The position numbers were made by a program, and so were the translations under genes. A DNA stretch of 64,000 bases from CAIVVT01 sp963757265 (lineage in GTDB: Bacteria; Acidobacteriota; Terriglobia; Bryobacterales; Bryobacteraceae), in NCBI GenBank assembly GCA_963757265.1, contig CAVWRA010000006.1:2666001-2730000 (forward strand). Reading direction: 5' to 3'. The notes beneath the pieces were generated by a model, which worked only from the letters and a program-made list of their open reading frames with translations, made no database searches and had not been told where the DNA came from. How positions within the stretch are numbered: position 1 is the stretch's first letter; every line of letters begins with the position of its first letter. Below are positions 17,885-25,384 of this stretch, one piece after another.

Positions 17885-17961
17885 GCCTGGCGCGAAAGTG
17901 CGCCGGGTCCGGCTCCTGGACGCCGGAAAGGGCTCCGCTTCGCGAGCGGGCGGCGCTGGTT

Positions 17962-18047
17962 CCAAAAGGAGAAAGTGTCAAAGTTTGACGCTTTTTGAAC
18001 GAAGAATCAACAGGTTACGAGGGGAAAAGTGCTAATTTTGACACTTT
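17962..18047. repeat. Two-palindrome element, copy A
   Basis: Order: CCAAAAGG (17962), a 23-bp palindrome (17972-17994, arms AAAGTGTCAAA and TTTGACGCTTT), a 24-nt core (17995-18018, starts TTGAACGAAGAATCAA and ends GTTAC), 6 nt, then a second palindrome (18025-18047, ends AAAAGTGC and GACACTTT). Copy B at 21712-21795 has the same layout and nearly the same core, but different arms. It lies in the 265-bp gap after the PIG-L gene, otherwise empty. Possible roles: paired operator, recombination site or structured RNA. Confidence 0.75.
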
Positions 18048-18149
18048 GCCCTGGCTGAACAAGCTCGATCCGCGGCTTCAAAACGCGCGCGTTCGCGCCC
18101 CGCGGCAGGCCGCACTGGAAGCGACATTCTGCGAGCTCGGAGCTAGGCT

Positions 18150-20438
18150 CTAATTCGGCTTGCGCTTGCGCTCTTCCAGGAGTTTGGTGGCTAGGTCGAG
18201 ACCACTTTGCGCCGCGGCCCTGAAATAGGTAGGCGTGTCGTCGGTGAGTACTTCAAGCGCGCTGCTGTGGGCCGCTGCCGCCTCCTCCAGCCGCTCCGTC
18301 CCGCGCTCCCGCTCACCCATCCTTCCAAGCGCGTTCCCGAGGTTGATCTGCGTCAGCGCCCACAGTAACGGCGCTCGATCGCGTATACATCCCTGCAGCG
18401 CTTCGCGGTAGGCCGCGACCGCCTCCTCCAGCCGCTCCGTGCCCTTCTCCCGCTCCCCCAGCATCTTCAGCGCGTTCCCGAGGTTGTTCTGCGTCATCGC
18501 CCACTGTTGCGGCGCTCGCTCGCGTGTCCATTCCTTCAGTGCTTCGCGGTACGCTGCCACGGCCTCCTGCAGCCGTTGTGCGCCCTTCTCCCGTCCCCCC
18601 AAGGTCATCAGCGCGTCCCCGAGGTTTTTTTGCGCCAGCGCCCAGACCATCGGATCCCGCTCGCGTGTCCATTCCTTCAGTGCTTCGCGGTAGGCCGACA
18701 CCGCCTCCTCCAGCCGTTTCGTCCCACTTTCCCGCTCGCCCAGTTGTTTCAGCGCGATGCCGAGCCTGCCCTGCGTCGTCGCCCACTGCATGGGCATCCG
18801 CTCGCGTGTCATCACCAGGAGCGCCTTGCGGAACACGACCACCGCTCCCTTGAGCCGCTCCGTCCCCTTCTCTTGCTCGCCCAGAATCGCGAGCGCATAG
18901 CCGAGGCGGTCTTGTATAGCCGCCCAGTAAAGCGGTGTCCTCTTGCGCGTCTTTTCCCGCAGCGCGGAGCGAAACGCCGAAACGGCCTCCCCTACCCGCC
19001 CAGCTCCGCCCTCCCGCTCGCCCAGCTTCAGCAGCACGTTCCCGAGGTTGTTTTGCACCCCCGCCCAGTACAGCGGTGCCCTCTTGCGGGTGCATTCCTG
19101 CAACGCCCGCCGAAACGCTGACTCGGCGTCCTTCAGCCGCACCGTTCCGGCTTCCCGCTCACCCAAGTTCATCAGCGCCGTCCCGAGGTTGTTCTGCGTC
19201 GCCGCCCACTCCAGCGGAACCCGCTTTCGGCTCCGTTCCTGCAATGCCTGGCCATACGCATCTACGGCTTCCCGTAGCAACTCCGTTCCGACCTCCTGCC
19301 TGCCCAACTCGCTAAGAGTATTCCCGACGTTATCTTGCGCCGTCGCCCACTTCAGCGGTTCCCTCTCGCGAGTCCACACCTCGAGCGCATGGCGAAACGC
19401 CACCAGCGCCTGCTCCAGCCGCTCCGGACCCCCCTTCAGTCGGTACAACCCGCTCAGCGCGCTCCCGAGGTTGTTTTGCGCCTTCGCCCAACCCAGAGGT
19501 GCCTGCTCGCGGGTCCATACCTCAACGGCCGTGCCAAACGCTGCCGCCGCCGTCTCCAGACGTGCGGAATCACCAGATTGCTCCCCAATCCTGTACTGAA
19601 TCAGCCCGAACACATGCAGCAGTTCAGCTCGATCGTTGGTACTCATGGACGCGGGAAAGCCCTGCACGAGCAACCCGAGCCGATCCGCCACGGGCACCAA
19701 AGTCCCGGCAATGTACTTGCCCGCGTCCCTCACAACGCTGATGGCCAGATTGCTGGCAACAGCGGCCAGCGCGGCTCCCATCTCAACCCCGAAATCAGGT
19801 TCCAACAGCAATTCGTCGGTGAAGCCGAATAGCTCAGCTCTGGACCGGTCCGCTTCGGCGGAGACGAATCGAAGATCGAGCTGAGGCTTCATCCCCGGCA
19901 TGGCATACACCTTCCCCCAGATCAGCAGGTCGCCGTGCTTTTTCCTGAGAAGTGAACGCGCCTTCTTGCTAGCATCCGCCGCCGCGGAGTCGTCGCTGAC
20001 ACCCTCGGTCAGCCTCAACTGGATGCCGGCAGGAAGCACTTCGACGCGTTCAGGGCCAAGCTCCTTGCGAATCGAGGCGATGACCCTCTGATGGCAATCC
20101 GCACTGAGCTTGTCTTCGCCGAAACGAGCGACGTAGATCGAGAGCCTGTCACCTTTGGCGCGCGGTGTCCGTCGCGCACGGCGGGTGGCGATCCGCCAGA
20201 TCAGCCTCGATGCCAACCAGATGCCCAGCAAACCGACCACTGAGACGAAGTAAGCGAACAGGCTCAGCGTCCAGTCTAGTAAGGGTTGGCGGAATACGCG
20301 TTGCCAGAACGGCTCCAAGGCTGGCTTGGCGACGAGAGCAACGACATTCACAATGAGAATTGCTCCCAGATGGTCCGTCACGCCGTGAAGGTGTGCCGCT
20401 ATCCATCCGCCACCCCGACCGTGGTCTTGTTCCGCCAT
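18150..20438 (-). CDS. Membrane-anchored protein with nine 47-residue TPR-like repeats
   Basis: 762 residues from ATG 20438, chosen because GGAGGAGCGGGAGC ends directly before it; the frame is open another 72 codons upstream. The N terminus has two hydrophobic segments (about 20-40, LGAILIVNVVALVA; 58-82, LSLFAYFVSVVGLLGIWLA) followed by an Arg-rich stretch. A middle domain (about 95-200; LSIYVARFGEDKL, GDLLIWGKVY) is of a type found before TPR arrays. From about residue 290 there are nine units of exactly 47 residues, each with R-x-P-x-x-W-A-x-x-Q-x-N-L-G-x-A-L, E-R-E and E-A-V-x-A-Y/F-R-x-A-L, plus partial units at both ends. Likely a cytosolic or periplasmic scaffold. Partners unknown. It is bracketed by repeat elements on both sides. 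Confidence 0.82.
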   Translation of the reverse strand: MAEQDHGRGGGWIAAHLHGVTDHLGAILIVNVVALVAKPALEPFWQRVFRQPLLDWTLSLFAYFVSVVGLLGIWLASRLIWRIATRRARRTPRAKGDRLSIYVARFGEDKLSADCHQRVIASIRKELGPERVEVLPAGIQLRLTEGVSDDSAAADASKKARSLLRKKHGDLLIWGKVYAMPGMKPQLDLRFVSAEADRSRAELFGFTDELLLEPDFGVEMGAALAAVASNLAISVVRDAGKYIAGTLVPVADRLGLLVQGFPASMSTNDRAELLHVFGLIQYRIGEQSGDSARLETAAAAFGTAVEVWTREQAPLGWAKAQNNLGSALSGLYRLKGGPERLEQALVAFRHALEVWTREREPLKWATAQDNVGNTLSELGRQEVGTELLREAVDAYGQALQERSRKRVPLEWAATQNNLGTALMNLGEREAGTVRLKDAESAFRRALQECTRKRAPLYWAGVQNNLGNVLLKLGEREGGAGRVGEAVSAFRSALREKTRKRTPLYWAAIQDRLGYALAILGEQEKGTERLKGAVVVFRKALLVMTRERMPMQWATTQGRLGIALKQLGERESGTKRLEEAVSAYREALKEWTRERDPMVWALAQKNLGDALMTLGGREKGAQRLQEAVAAYREALKEWTRERAPQQWAMTQNNLGNALKMLGEREKGTERLEEAVAAYREALQGCIRDRAPLLWALTQINLGNALGRMGERERGTERLEEAAAAHSSALEVLTDDTPTYFRAAAQSGLDLATKLLEERKRKPN

Positions 20439-20640
20439 GCTCCCGCTCCTCCGGGACCAGAGGCATTCTACAGGGCGGCGAACCGCGAAACCAGCATTCT
20501 CTCCGAAGAAGCTCCAGGCGGCGGGGCAGGGCGATTTTCTTCGTCCTTTGTTCGCTTCAAATGCGGACGGTCGCTTCTGCGGTTCGTCGGGCGGAGGGTG
20601 TGGTCTTGCCGTGCACTCACCGTGCATGGGCACAGATTGA

Positions 20641-21075
20641 CCGCGAAAAAACACCGTTTTTTACCGTGTTTTACCGTGTGCTGACCGTGGAAAATGCGGT
20701 TTTTGCCATTTCCCGTAATCACGGATTTCTAAAGGACTTAGCGGAATTCGGCGAAAAACGGGTCTGCTCGAAATTAGCAAGGACCACATTCTAAAGGACT
20801 TACGCGATTGGCACGGTGGTTCACGGTGGATCTGTGGCAAACAAAGGACTTGAGTCAATTTCAGGCGCATTTTGACGAACATTAACACGCGGCACCATGC
20901 GTCATGGTGGATCTATTGCAATGATTAGAGTTACGAACATTAACAGGCCACATTAACATGGTGCATCGTGCGTCACCGTGGATGTGTTGCAATGATTGGC
21001 GTTACGAACATTAACACGTCCATTTTTGCGCGAAAAACGTGTTCACCGTGCAAGTATGGTTTTCTAAAGGACTTA
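20641..21075. repeat. AT-richer noncoding tract with iterated direct repeats
   Basis: No credible gene. Four 10-bp steps share ACCGT at 20651-20690 (for example TTACCGTGTT then TTACCGTGTG). TTCTAAAGGACTTA occurs at 20728, 20789 and 21062, with a shorter AAAGGACTT near 20842. ACGAACATTAACA occurs at 20875, 20933 and 21004, the last two preceded by GCAATGATT. ACCGTG/CACGGT words recur throughout. The tract lies upstream of the TPR gene (minus strand). It resembles an iteron or multi-site regulatory region; function is not established. The stretch 20439-20640 holds nothing else recognisable. Confidence 0.7.
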
Positions 21076-21199
21076 GACGAAATTCGCGCGATCTTGGCGA
21101 GGGAGGGGAATTGCGCGGTTTTGGCGGGGGAGCCTGGGCCATCCGCTCGGCTCTGGAAGCGGTGGGTGCTCAGTGGTGCGCGGGAGGCGTGCGGTCCGT

Positions 21200-21436
21200 T
21201 CAAGTGGCCTTGTGGTTTTGCTGTTTACGCCTCCTGGCGAGGAATAGGATCGCCCCGCCCAGGGCCGTCATACCGATAGTGGTGGGTTCTGGCGCGCCAG
21301 ACGCACTGGACTCGGTCCAGGTCCCGGGGTCGCCGTAAATCGAAACGACACCATAAACATAGGGGTTTCCACCGGGGAACTCGTCTGCAGCCACCCAATC
21401 CGCGCCGGCCGAGTTCACAGAAACTGTGAATCTGCT
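21200..21436 (-). pseudogene. PEP-CTERM protein 3' fragment
   Basis: The minus-strand frame ends with GAPEPTTIGMTALGGAILFL followed by ARRRKQ: a Pro-Glu-Pro motif, a transmembrane helix and an Arg cluster, which is the PEP-CTERM sorting signal. Only about 79 codons remain. Going upstream the frame meets a TAG at 21437-21439, exactly where the repeat element starting at 21438 begins. The missing N-terminal part is not found nearby. It is best read as the end of an exported PEP-CTERM protein truncated by that insertion. A short independent gene starting at the GTG at 21418 is possible but would lack a signal peptide. Confidence 0.7.
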
Positions 21437-21437
21437 C

Positions 21438-21670
21438 TAGCCCGGATGTTGCACCATGATCGCAGCGAGGCGCGATGAGTGGGCCCCGACATCAACCCCC
21501 GACATCAAGCCCCAACATCAAACGACGCCACAAGGCGCGCTTGCGCGCCGCCCGCAGGCGTACTTGGCGCCCACGTCGAGGACGCGCGGGCGCCCCTTCG
21601 GCCCAGCGCAACGAAGTAGATGCCGCCCTATCGCTCGCCGCAGCCGACGGTTGGTGCAACATCCGGGCTA
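21438..21670. mobile_element. Dispersed inverted-repeat element, copy 3 (complete)
   Basis: A 233-bp element with perfect 19-bp terminal inverted repeats (21438-21456 and 21652-21670; TAGCCCGGATGTTGCACCA). It shares interior blocks with copies 1 and 2 but has an extra segment of three CGACATCAA/CAACATCAA-type repeats (about 21488-21525). It cuts a PEP-CTERM gene. The longest open frames within it are repeat-derived. Confidence 0.85.
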
Positions 21671-21711
21671 AGCGTCAGGGCCTCAGTTTGGCAGCCGGGC
21701 GGGGCTCAGCC

Positions 21712-21795
21712 CCAAAAGGCAAATGGTCAGAATTTGACCATTTTTGAACGAAGAATCAATAAGTTACAGCCAAGAAATGGTCAAAATTGGCCATT
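21712..21795. repeat. Two-palindrome element, copy B
   Basis: Same order as copy A: CCAAAAGG (21712), palindrome (21721-21743; AAATGGTCA and TGACCATTT), 24-nt core (21744-21767; TTGAACGAAGAATCAA, ends GTTAC), 7 nt, palindrome (21775-21795; AATGGTCA and TGGCCATT). The core differs from copy A at two positions, while both palindromes change together from a GTGTC/GACAC-type to a TGGTCA/TGACCA-type arm. Same orientation as copy A. The remaining gap to 21931 shows nothing else. Confidence 0.75.
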
Positions 21796-21934
21796 CGGCC
21801 CCGCCAGGCGGCACCCGTTCGCACCGCGGCGTATCGGCGTAGGATGCGTGTGTCCGTTCCCGGTCGTTCCGGCTGAGGCGGCGCGCGGCGCGGGTTGCGC
21901 CGATAGATAATAGCGTCAAGGGGGTGCAAATGTG

Positions 21935-22243
21935 ATGGGACAAATGAAACGGCGCAATCCACCGGCGGCGGTGCTGGCTGATCTGCAGCGCATTCCGGGC
22001 ATCGGGCCATCGCTGGCCCGCGATCTGTACGGGCTGGGGATTCGGGAAGTGGCGGAACTGCGGGGCCGCAATCCGGAGGCGCTCTACGAGGAGCTGTGCG
22101 AGAAAACCGGGCAGAGGCAGGACCGCTGCGTGCTCTACACTTTCCGCTGCGCGGTCTACTACGCTTCGGAATCCAGCCACGATCCCGCGCTGCTGCAGTG
22201 GTGGAACTGGAAGGACCAGCCGCGAGCGGCGGCTGCCGGCTAG
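21935..22243 (+). CDS. Small helix-hairpin-helix protein (Cdd1-like)
   Basis: About 102 residues. AVLADLQRIPGIGPSLARDL is a helix-hairpin-helix with the IPGIGPS hairpin (about residues 11-30), and the remainder (LRGRNPEALYEELCEKTGQ, CVLYTFRCAVYYA) matches the small 'pathogenicity locus'/Cdd1 family, which is widespread and not pathogen-specific. Likely binds DNA or another HhH partner; exact role unknown. Start: GTG at 21932 and ATG at 21935 are adjacent; a purine-rich AAGGGGG lies about 10 nt upstream. It stands alone between the palindromic element and a leftward peptidase gene. Confidence 0.75.
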   Translation: MGQMKRRNPPAAVLADLQRIPGIGPSLARDLYGLGIREVAELRGRNPEALYEELCEKTGQRQDRCVLYTFRCAVYYASESSHDPALLQWWNWKDQPRAAAAG

Positions 22244-22315
22244 GGAATCAGGCGCGGCCAGGCGGCGCCTTCCGCGCCGTCTGCGCCGTGATTCCGCAGC
22301 GCCCGCATCGCGGCC

Positions 22316-23437
22316 TCATTTGATGCCGTACCGGGTGAGGATCGCCTTCACTCTTTCCACGGGAATCGCCTCCATCGTCCCGGTCTTCGAATGCAGGGTG
22401 GTGGCCTGCAGCAGCGAATTATAGACGGCCTCCTCCGTAGCCTCCAGTGCCATCTCAAACAGCGGCGACAGCGCATCCGTGGGGAGCGCCTCATACGCCG
22501 CCGGCCTGCTCCCCGCGCGCGTCAGCCGCGCCGCCGGCGACGTGGAGAACGCCACCGCGAAGTCGCCGCTGCCATTGCTATAGGACGACCCCGTGCGGGC
22601 CAGCCCGAACACTGCCCGGGCGGCCAGCCGCTTCAGGTCCCGGGAGGTCAGCGGAGCGTCCGTCGCCACGACGATCATGCACGAGCCGTTCCCGCTCCCC
22701 GCCGAGCTCGCACTCAGCTCCCGCCCCACCGGCGCGCCTCCCATGGTGAGGTGGCCGCCGAAATTCGTCTGCACCAGCACCCCCACGGTATATCCGCCCG
22801 CCTCCCGCGAGCCCGATTGGCGCGAGGAAGTCCCAATTCCGCCTTTCCATCCAAAGCAAATCGTCCCCGTGCCCGCGCCCACGCTGCCCTCCGCCACCGG
22901 CCCGCCCTGCGCGGCGCGAATCGCCTGCAGCACGTGCTCGCGCCGCACGTGCATGCCGCGGATGTCGTTCAGCCACCCGTCATTGGTCTCACCCACCACG
23001 GCATTCACCGACATCACGTGCTCGTTGCCCGGCTGCGCCAGTGTGTACGCGATCACCGCTTCCATCGCGGTCCCGACATTCAGCGTATTGGTCAACACGA
23101 TCGGCGTCTCGATCGAGCCCAACTCCTCCACTTGCGTGGAGCCCGCCAGCTTGCCGAAGGCATTGCCCACGAAGACCGCGCCCGGCACCTTGTCCTGGAA
23201 CAGGTTGCCCTCGGCCGGCACAATCGCCGTCACGCCGGTGCGGACATCGTCGCCCTCGATCAGGGTCACGTGGCCCACCTTCACGCCTGCCACGTCCGTG
23301 ATCGCATTCAGCGGCCCCGGCGGATACACCCCCGGCGCCAGCCCCAGGTCCCGCGCGCGCGGCCGGGGTGTCTGCGCCGCCGCAAGCGCCGCGAGCGCTA
23401 GCGCCGCCAACATTGGTTGCCTGCTCAAGCGTTTCAT
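22316..23437 (-). CDS. P1 family peptidase (DmpA/L-aminopeptidase D-esterase-like), secreted
   Basis: 373 residues with a signal peptide (QPMLAALALAALAAAQ). Family motifs: GPLNAITDVAGVKVGHVTL near the N terminus, VLTNTLNVGTAMEAVIAY, GETNDGWLNDIRG, and GSGNGSCMIVVATDAPLT. In the last, the Ser before Cys occupies the autoprocessing nucleophile position of this N-terminal-nucleophile family. It should hydrolyse N-terminal residues of small peptides or amides after self-cleavage into two chains. No operon partner. The export signal suggests a periplasmic role. Confidence 0.9.
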   Translation of the reverse strand: MKRLSRQPMLAALALAALAAAQTPRPRARDLGLAPGVYPPGPLNAITDVAGVKVGHVTLIEGDDVRTGVTAIVPAEGNLFQDKVPGAVFVGNAFGKLAGSTQVEELGSIETPIVLTNTLNVGTAMEAVIAYTLAQPGNEHVMSVNAVVGETNDGWLNDIRGMHVRREHVLQAIRAAQGGPVAEGSVGAGTGTICFGWKGGIGTSSRQSGSREAGGYTVGVLVQTNFGGHLTMGGAPVGRELSASSAGSGNGSCMIVVATDAPLTSRDLKRLAARAVFGLARTGSSYSNGSGDFAVAFSTSPAARLTRAGSRPAAYEALPTDALSPLFEMALEATEEAVYNSLLQATTLHSKTGTMEAIPVERVKAILTRYGIK

Positions 23438-23577
23438 GGCCCGACAATATCATCGCCCGGTGGGCGCGCGCGCGTTCCGCCCCACGGACCGGCCCCGTCG
23501 CCGACACCCCCGTACGACTTTGTCGAGCTGAACTACAAGTTTTAAATCGCTAAGCTCTGCATCCGGTCTCAGAAACC

Positions 23578-23615
23578 CGCCTGCGCGCAGGCGACCGAGC
23601 GACTGGAATTCCAGT
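23578..23615. other. Two perfect palindromes in a 315-bp gene-free gap
   Basis: CGCCTGCGCGCAGGCG (23578-23593) and ACTGGAATTCCAGT (23602-23615) lie 8 bp apart between the P1 peptidase start and the APC permease. They could be regulatory hairpins or operators. Nothing else is recognisable in 23438-23752. Confidence 0.35.
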
Positions 23616-23752
23616 TCGCCTTTGTCCCCGGCCGGCAGGTGTTAGGCTGGGCCATTCAAGCAGCGCGATCGGATGGCAGCGATCGCCTCTGCATGATGCA
23701 GTTGGAGGGGGCGTCCGTGGGGTCTGGCGTCACAAACGGAATCCAGCCGTCA

Positions 23753-25069
23753 ATGCGCAAGCTGACGCTGTTGCCGCTGATCGCGTCCATCTATTTCATC
23801 GTCGCGGGCGGGCCGTTTGGGCTGGAGGATATCGTCGCGCGCTCGGGCTACGGCGGCGCGATTCTGATTCTGCTCGCCACGGCCCTGATCTGGGCGGCGC
23901 CGACGGCGCTGATGGTGAGCGAACTCGCGAGCGCGTTACCCCAGGAGGGCGGCTACTACGTCTGGGCGACGCGCGGACTGGGGCGCTTCTGGGGTTTCCA
24001 GGAAGCCTGGCTGTCGCTGATCGGCAGCATCTTCGACATGGCGATCTACCCCACGCTGTTCGTCGCTTATCTGGGCCACTTCGTGCCGTCGGCAGTGGCC
24101 GGCGGGCGCGGAGTGTGGATCGGCGTTGCCCTGGTCGCGGTTTGTGCGGGGTGGAATCTGCTGGGCGTCCGCAGCGTAGGCGTGAGTGCGGTCTACATGG
24201 GCCTGTTGCTGCTGGCGCCATTCGCCGTTCTTTCCGTGTGCGCGCTCGTGTTCCGTTCCAGCGCGGCCGCCGCGCCGCCGCCGGCCTTTGACTTTCTGGG
24301 CGCCGTCATGGTGGCGATGTGGAATTACATGGGTTGGGACAATGCTTCGACCATCGCCGGCGAAGTGGAACGCCCGCAGCGGACCTACTCCCTGGCGCTG
24401 GCCGGTGCGATCGCGCTGGTCACCCTGACCTACGTGCTGCCGATCGCGGCGGTGGCGACGACGGGCCTCGCGCCAAGCGCCTGGTCCACCGGCGGTTGGG
24501 CGGACGTGGCGCGCCAGGTGCTGCGGGGCCACGGCGGCGCGGCGCTGCTCGCGGCCACCATCACCGCCGCCGGGATGCTCAGCGCGGCGGGCACGCAGAA
24601 CTCGCTCACCATGGCCCTTTCGCGGCTCCCGGCGGTGCTGGCCGAGGACGGATATTTGCCCCGCGCGCTGGCCTGGCGCAGCCGGCGGACGGGCGCTCCG
24701 TGGGTCTCGATTCTGGCCTGCGCGGCCGGCTGGGCGTTGTGCCTGCAGCTTACGTTCGTGAAGCTGATCATGCTCGACGTGCTGCTGACCGGCCTGAGCA
24801 TCGGGCTGGAATTCGCGGCGCTGGTGGCGCTGCGCATTCGACAGCCGCACCTGCCGCGCCCCTACCGCGTCCCCGGCGGCCTGGCCGGCGCTGTCGGCAT
24901 CGCGATTCCGCCGCTCGTGCTGATCGGCCTGGCCCTCATCCGCAACCAGGCCGAGCCGGTGGGCCCGATCAACGCGCTGCAGCTCGGCGGGCTGCTGATT
25001 TTGGCCGGCGTTGCGACTTACTACCTGAGCCGCCCGCGCCACGCGGCAGGCGGCCAGGGGACCGAGTGA
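23753..25069 (+). CDS. APC superfamily amino-acid permease
   Basis: About 438 residues from ATG 23753 with roughly twelve hydrophobic segments. The first contains the unwound-helix motif IVAGGPFGLEDI typical of APC transporters, and helix 6 has AVMVAMWNYMGWDNAS. QEGGYYVWATRGLGRFWGF is a characteristic loop. It should be an inner-membrane proton-coupled amino-acid or amine transporter; the substrate cannot be read off. The frame is open 38 codons upstream, but those residues are hydrophilic and not family-like. No ribosome-binding site is obvious at the chosen ATG, so a start at 23693-23696 (two adjacent ATGs) is an alternative. A small membrane-protein gene follows by 56 bp. Confidence 0.88.
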   Translation: MRKLTLLPLIASIYFIVAGGPFGLEDIVARSGYGGAILILLATALIWAAPTALMVSELASALPQEGGYYVWATRGLGRFWGFQEAWLSLIGSIFDMAIYPTLFVAYLGHFVPSAVAGGRGVWIGVALVAVCAGWNLLGVRSVGVSAVYMGLLLLAPFAVLSVCALVFRSSAAAAPPPAFDFLGAVMVAMWNYMGWDNASTIAGEVERPQRTYSLALAGAIALVTLTYVLPIAAVATTGLAPSAWSTGGWADVARQVLRGHGGAALLAATITAAGMLSAAGTQNSLTMALSRLPAVLAEDGYLPRALAWRSRRTGAPWVSILACAAGWALCLQLTFVKLIMLDVLLTGLSIGLEFAALVALRIRQPHLPRPYRVPGGLAGAVGIAIPPLVLIGLALIRNQAEPVGPINALQLGGLLILAGVATYYLSRPRHAAGGQGTE

Positions 25070-25125
25070 ACCTGCGGCGGCGGCCGTGATTTCCAACCCT
25101 TGGACAGGATCTACGCTGCAGCACG

Positions 25126-25308
25126 ATGTACCCTCTAAAGAGCGACATGCCACAGCCAGACGCGAAGCGCGAGTCTGAAGGGCGCAAGGCAATCGACGAG
25201 CCGCCGCCGTTTCTCGGTTCGTGGCGCAATGTCTACGTCGCAGTCGCGCTCTACCTGGCGGCGCTGATCGCGCTATTCACGCTCTTCACGCGGAGTTTCA
25301 ATCGATGA
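25126..25308 (+). CDS. Small single-pass membrane protein preceding the symporter
   Basis: 60 residues: a charged N-terminal half (QPDAKRESEGRKAIDEPPP), the motif FLGSWRNVYVAVALYL and one transmembrane helix (VYVAVALYLAALIALFTLF) near the C terminus. Small proteins of this kind often sit immediately upstream of sodium:solute symporters and are thought to be accessory subunits; that link is inferred from the 76-bp spacing to the symporter start. The start may be the internal ATG at 25147. No other family assignment. Confidence 0.6.
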   Translation: MYPLKSDMPQPDAKRESEGRKAIDEPPPFLGSWRNVYVAVALYLAALIALFTLFTRSFNR

Positions 25309-25384
25309 GGCGCGGGGCGGCGAGGGCCGCGCAGCGTGCCTGGCGGAGCGCGCGGCCCACGGTCTTCTCGCGGAGGTGCAGCCG

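Noticed and set aside
18313..20000. Regular tandem repeats of 141 bp that could suggest a CRISPR or satellite array
   Set aside because: They are in-frame coding repeats of 47 residues with TPR-like consensus; there are no unique spacers.
21475..21910. Two open frames across repeat copy 3 and the two-palindrome element
   Set aside because: They read through dispersed repeats and palindromes and contain no protein motif.
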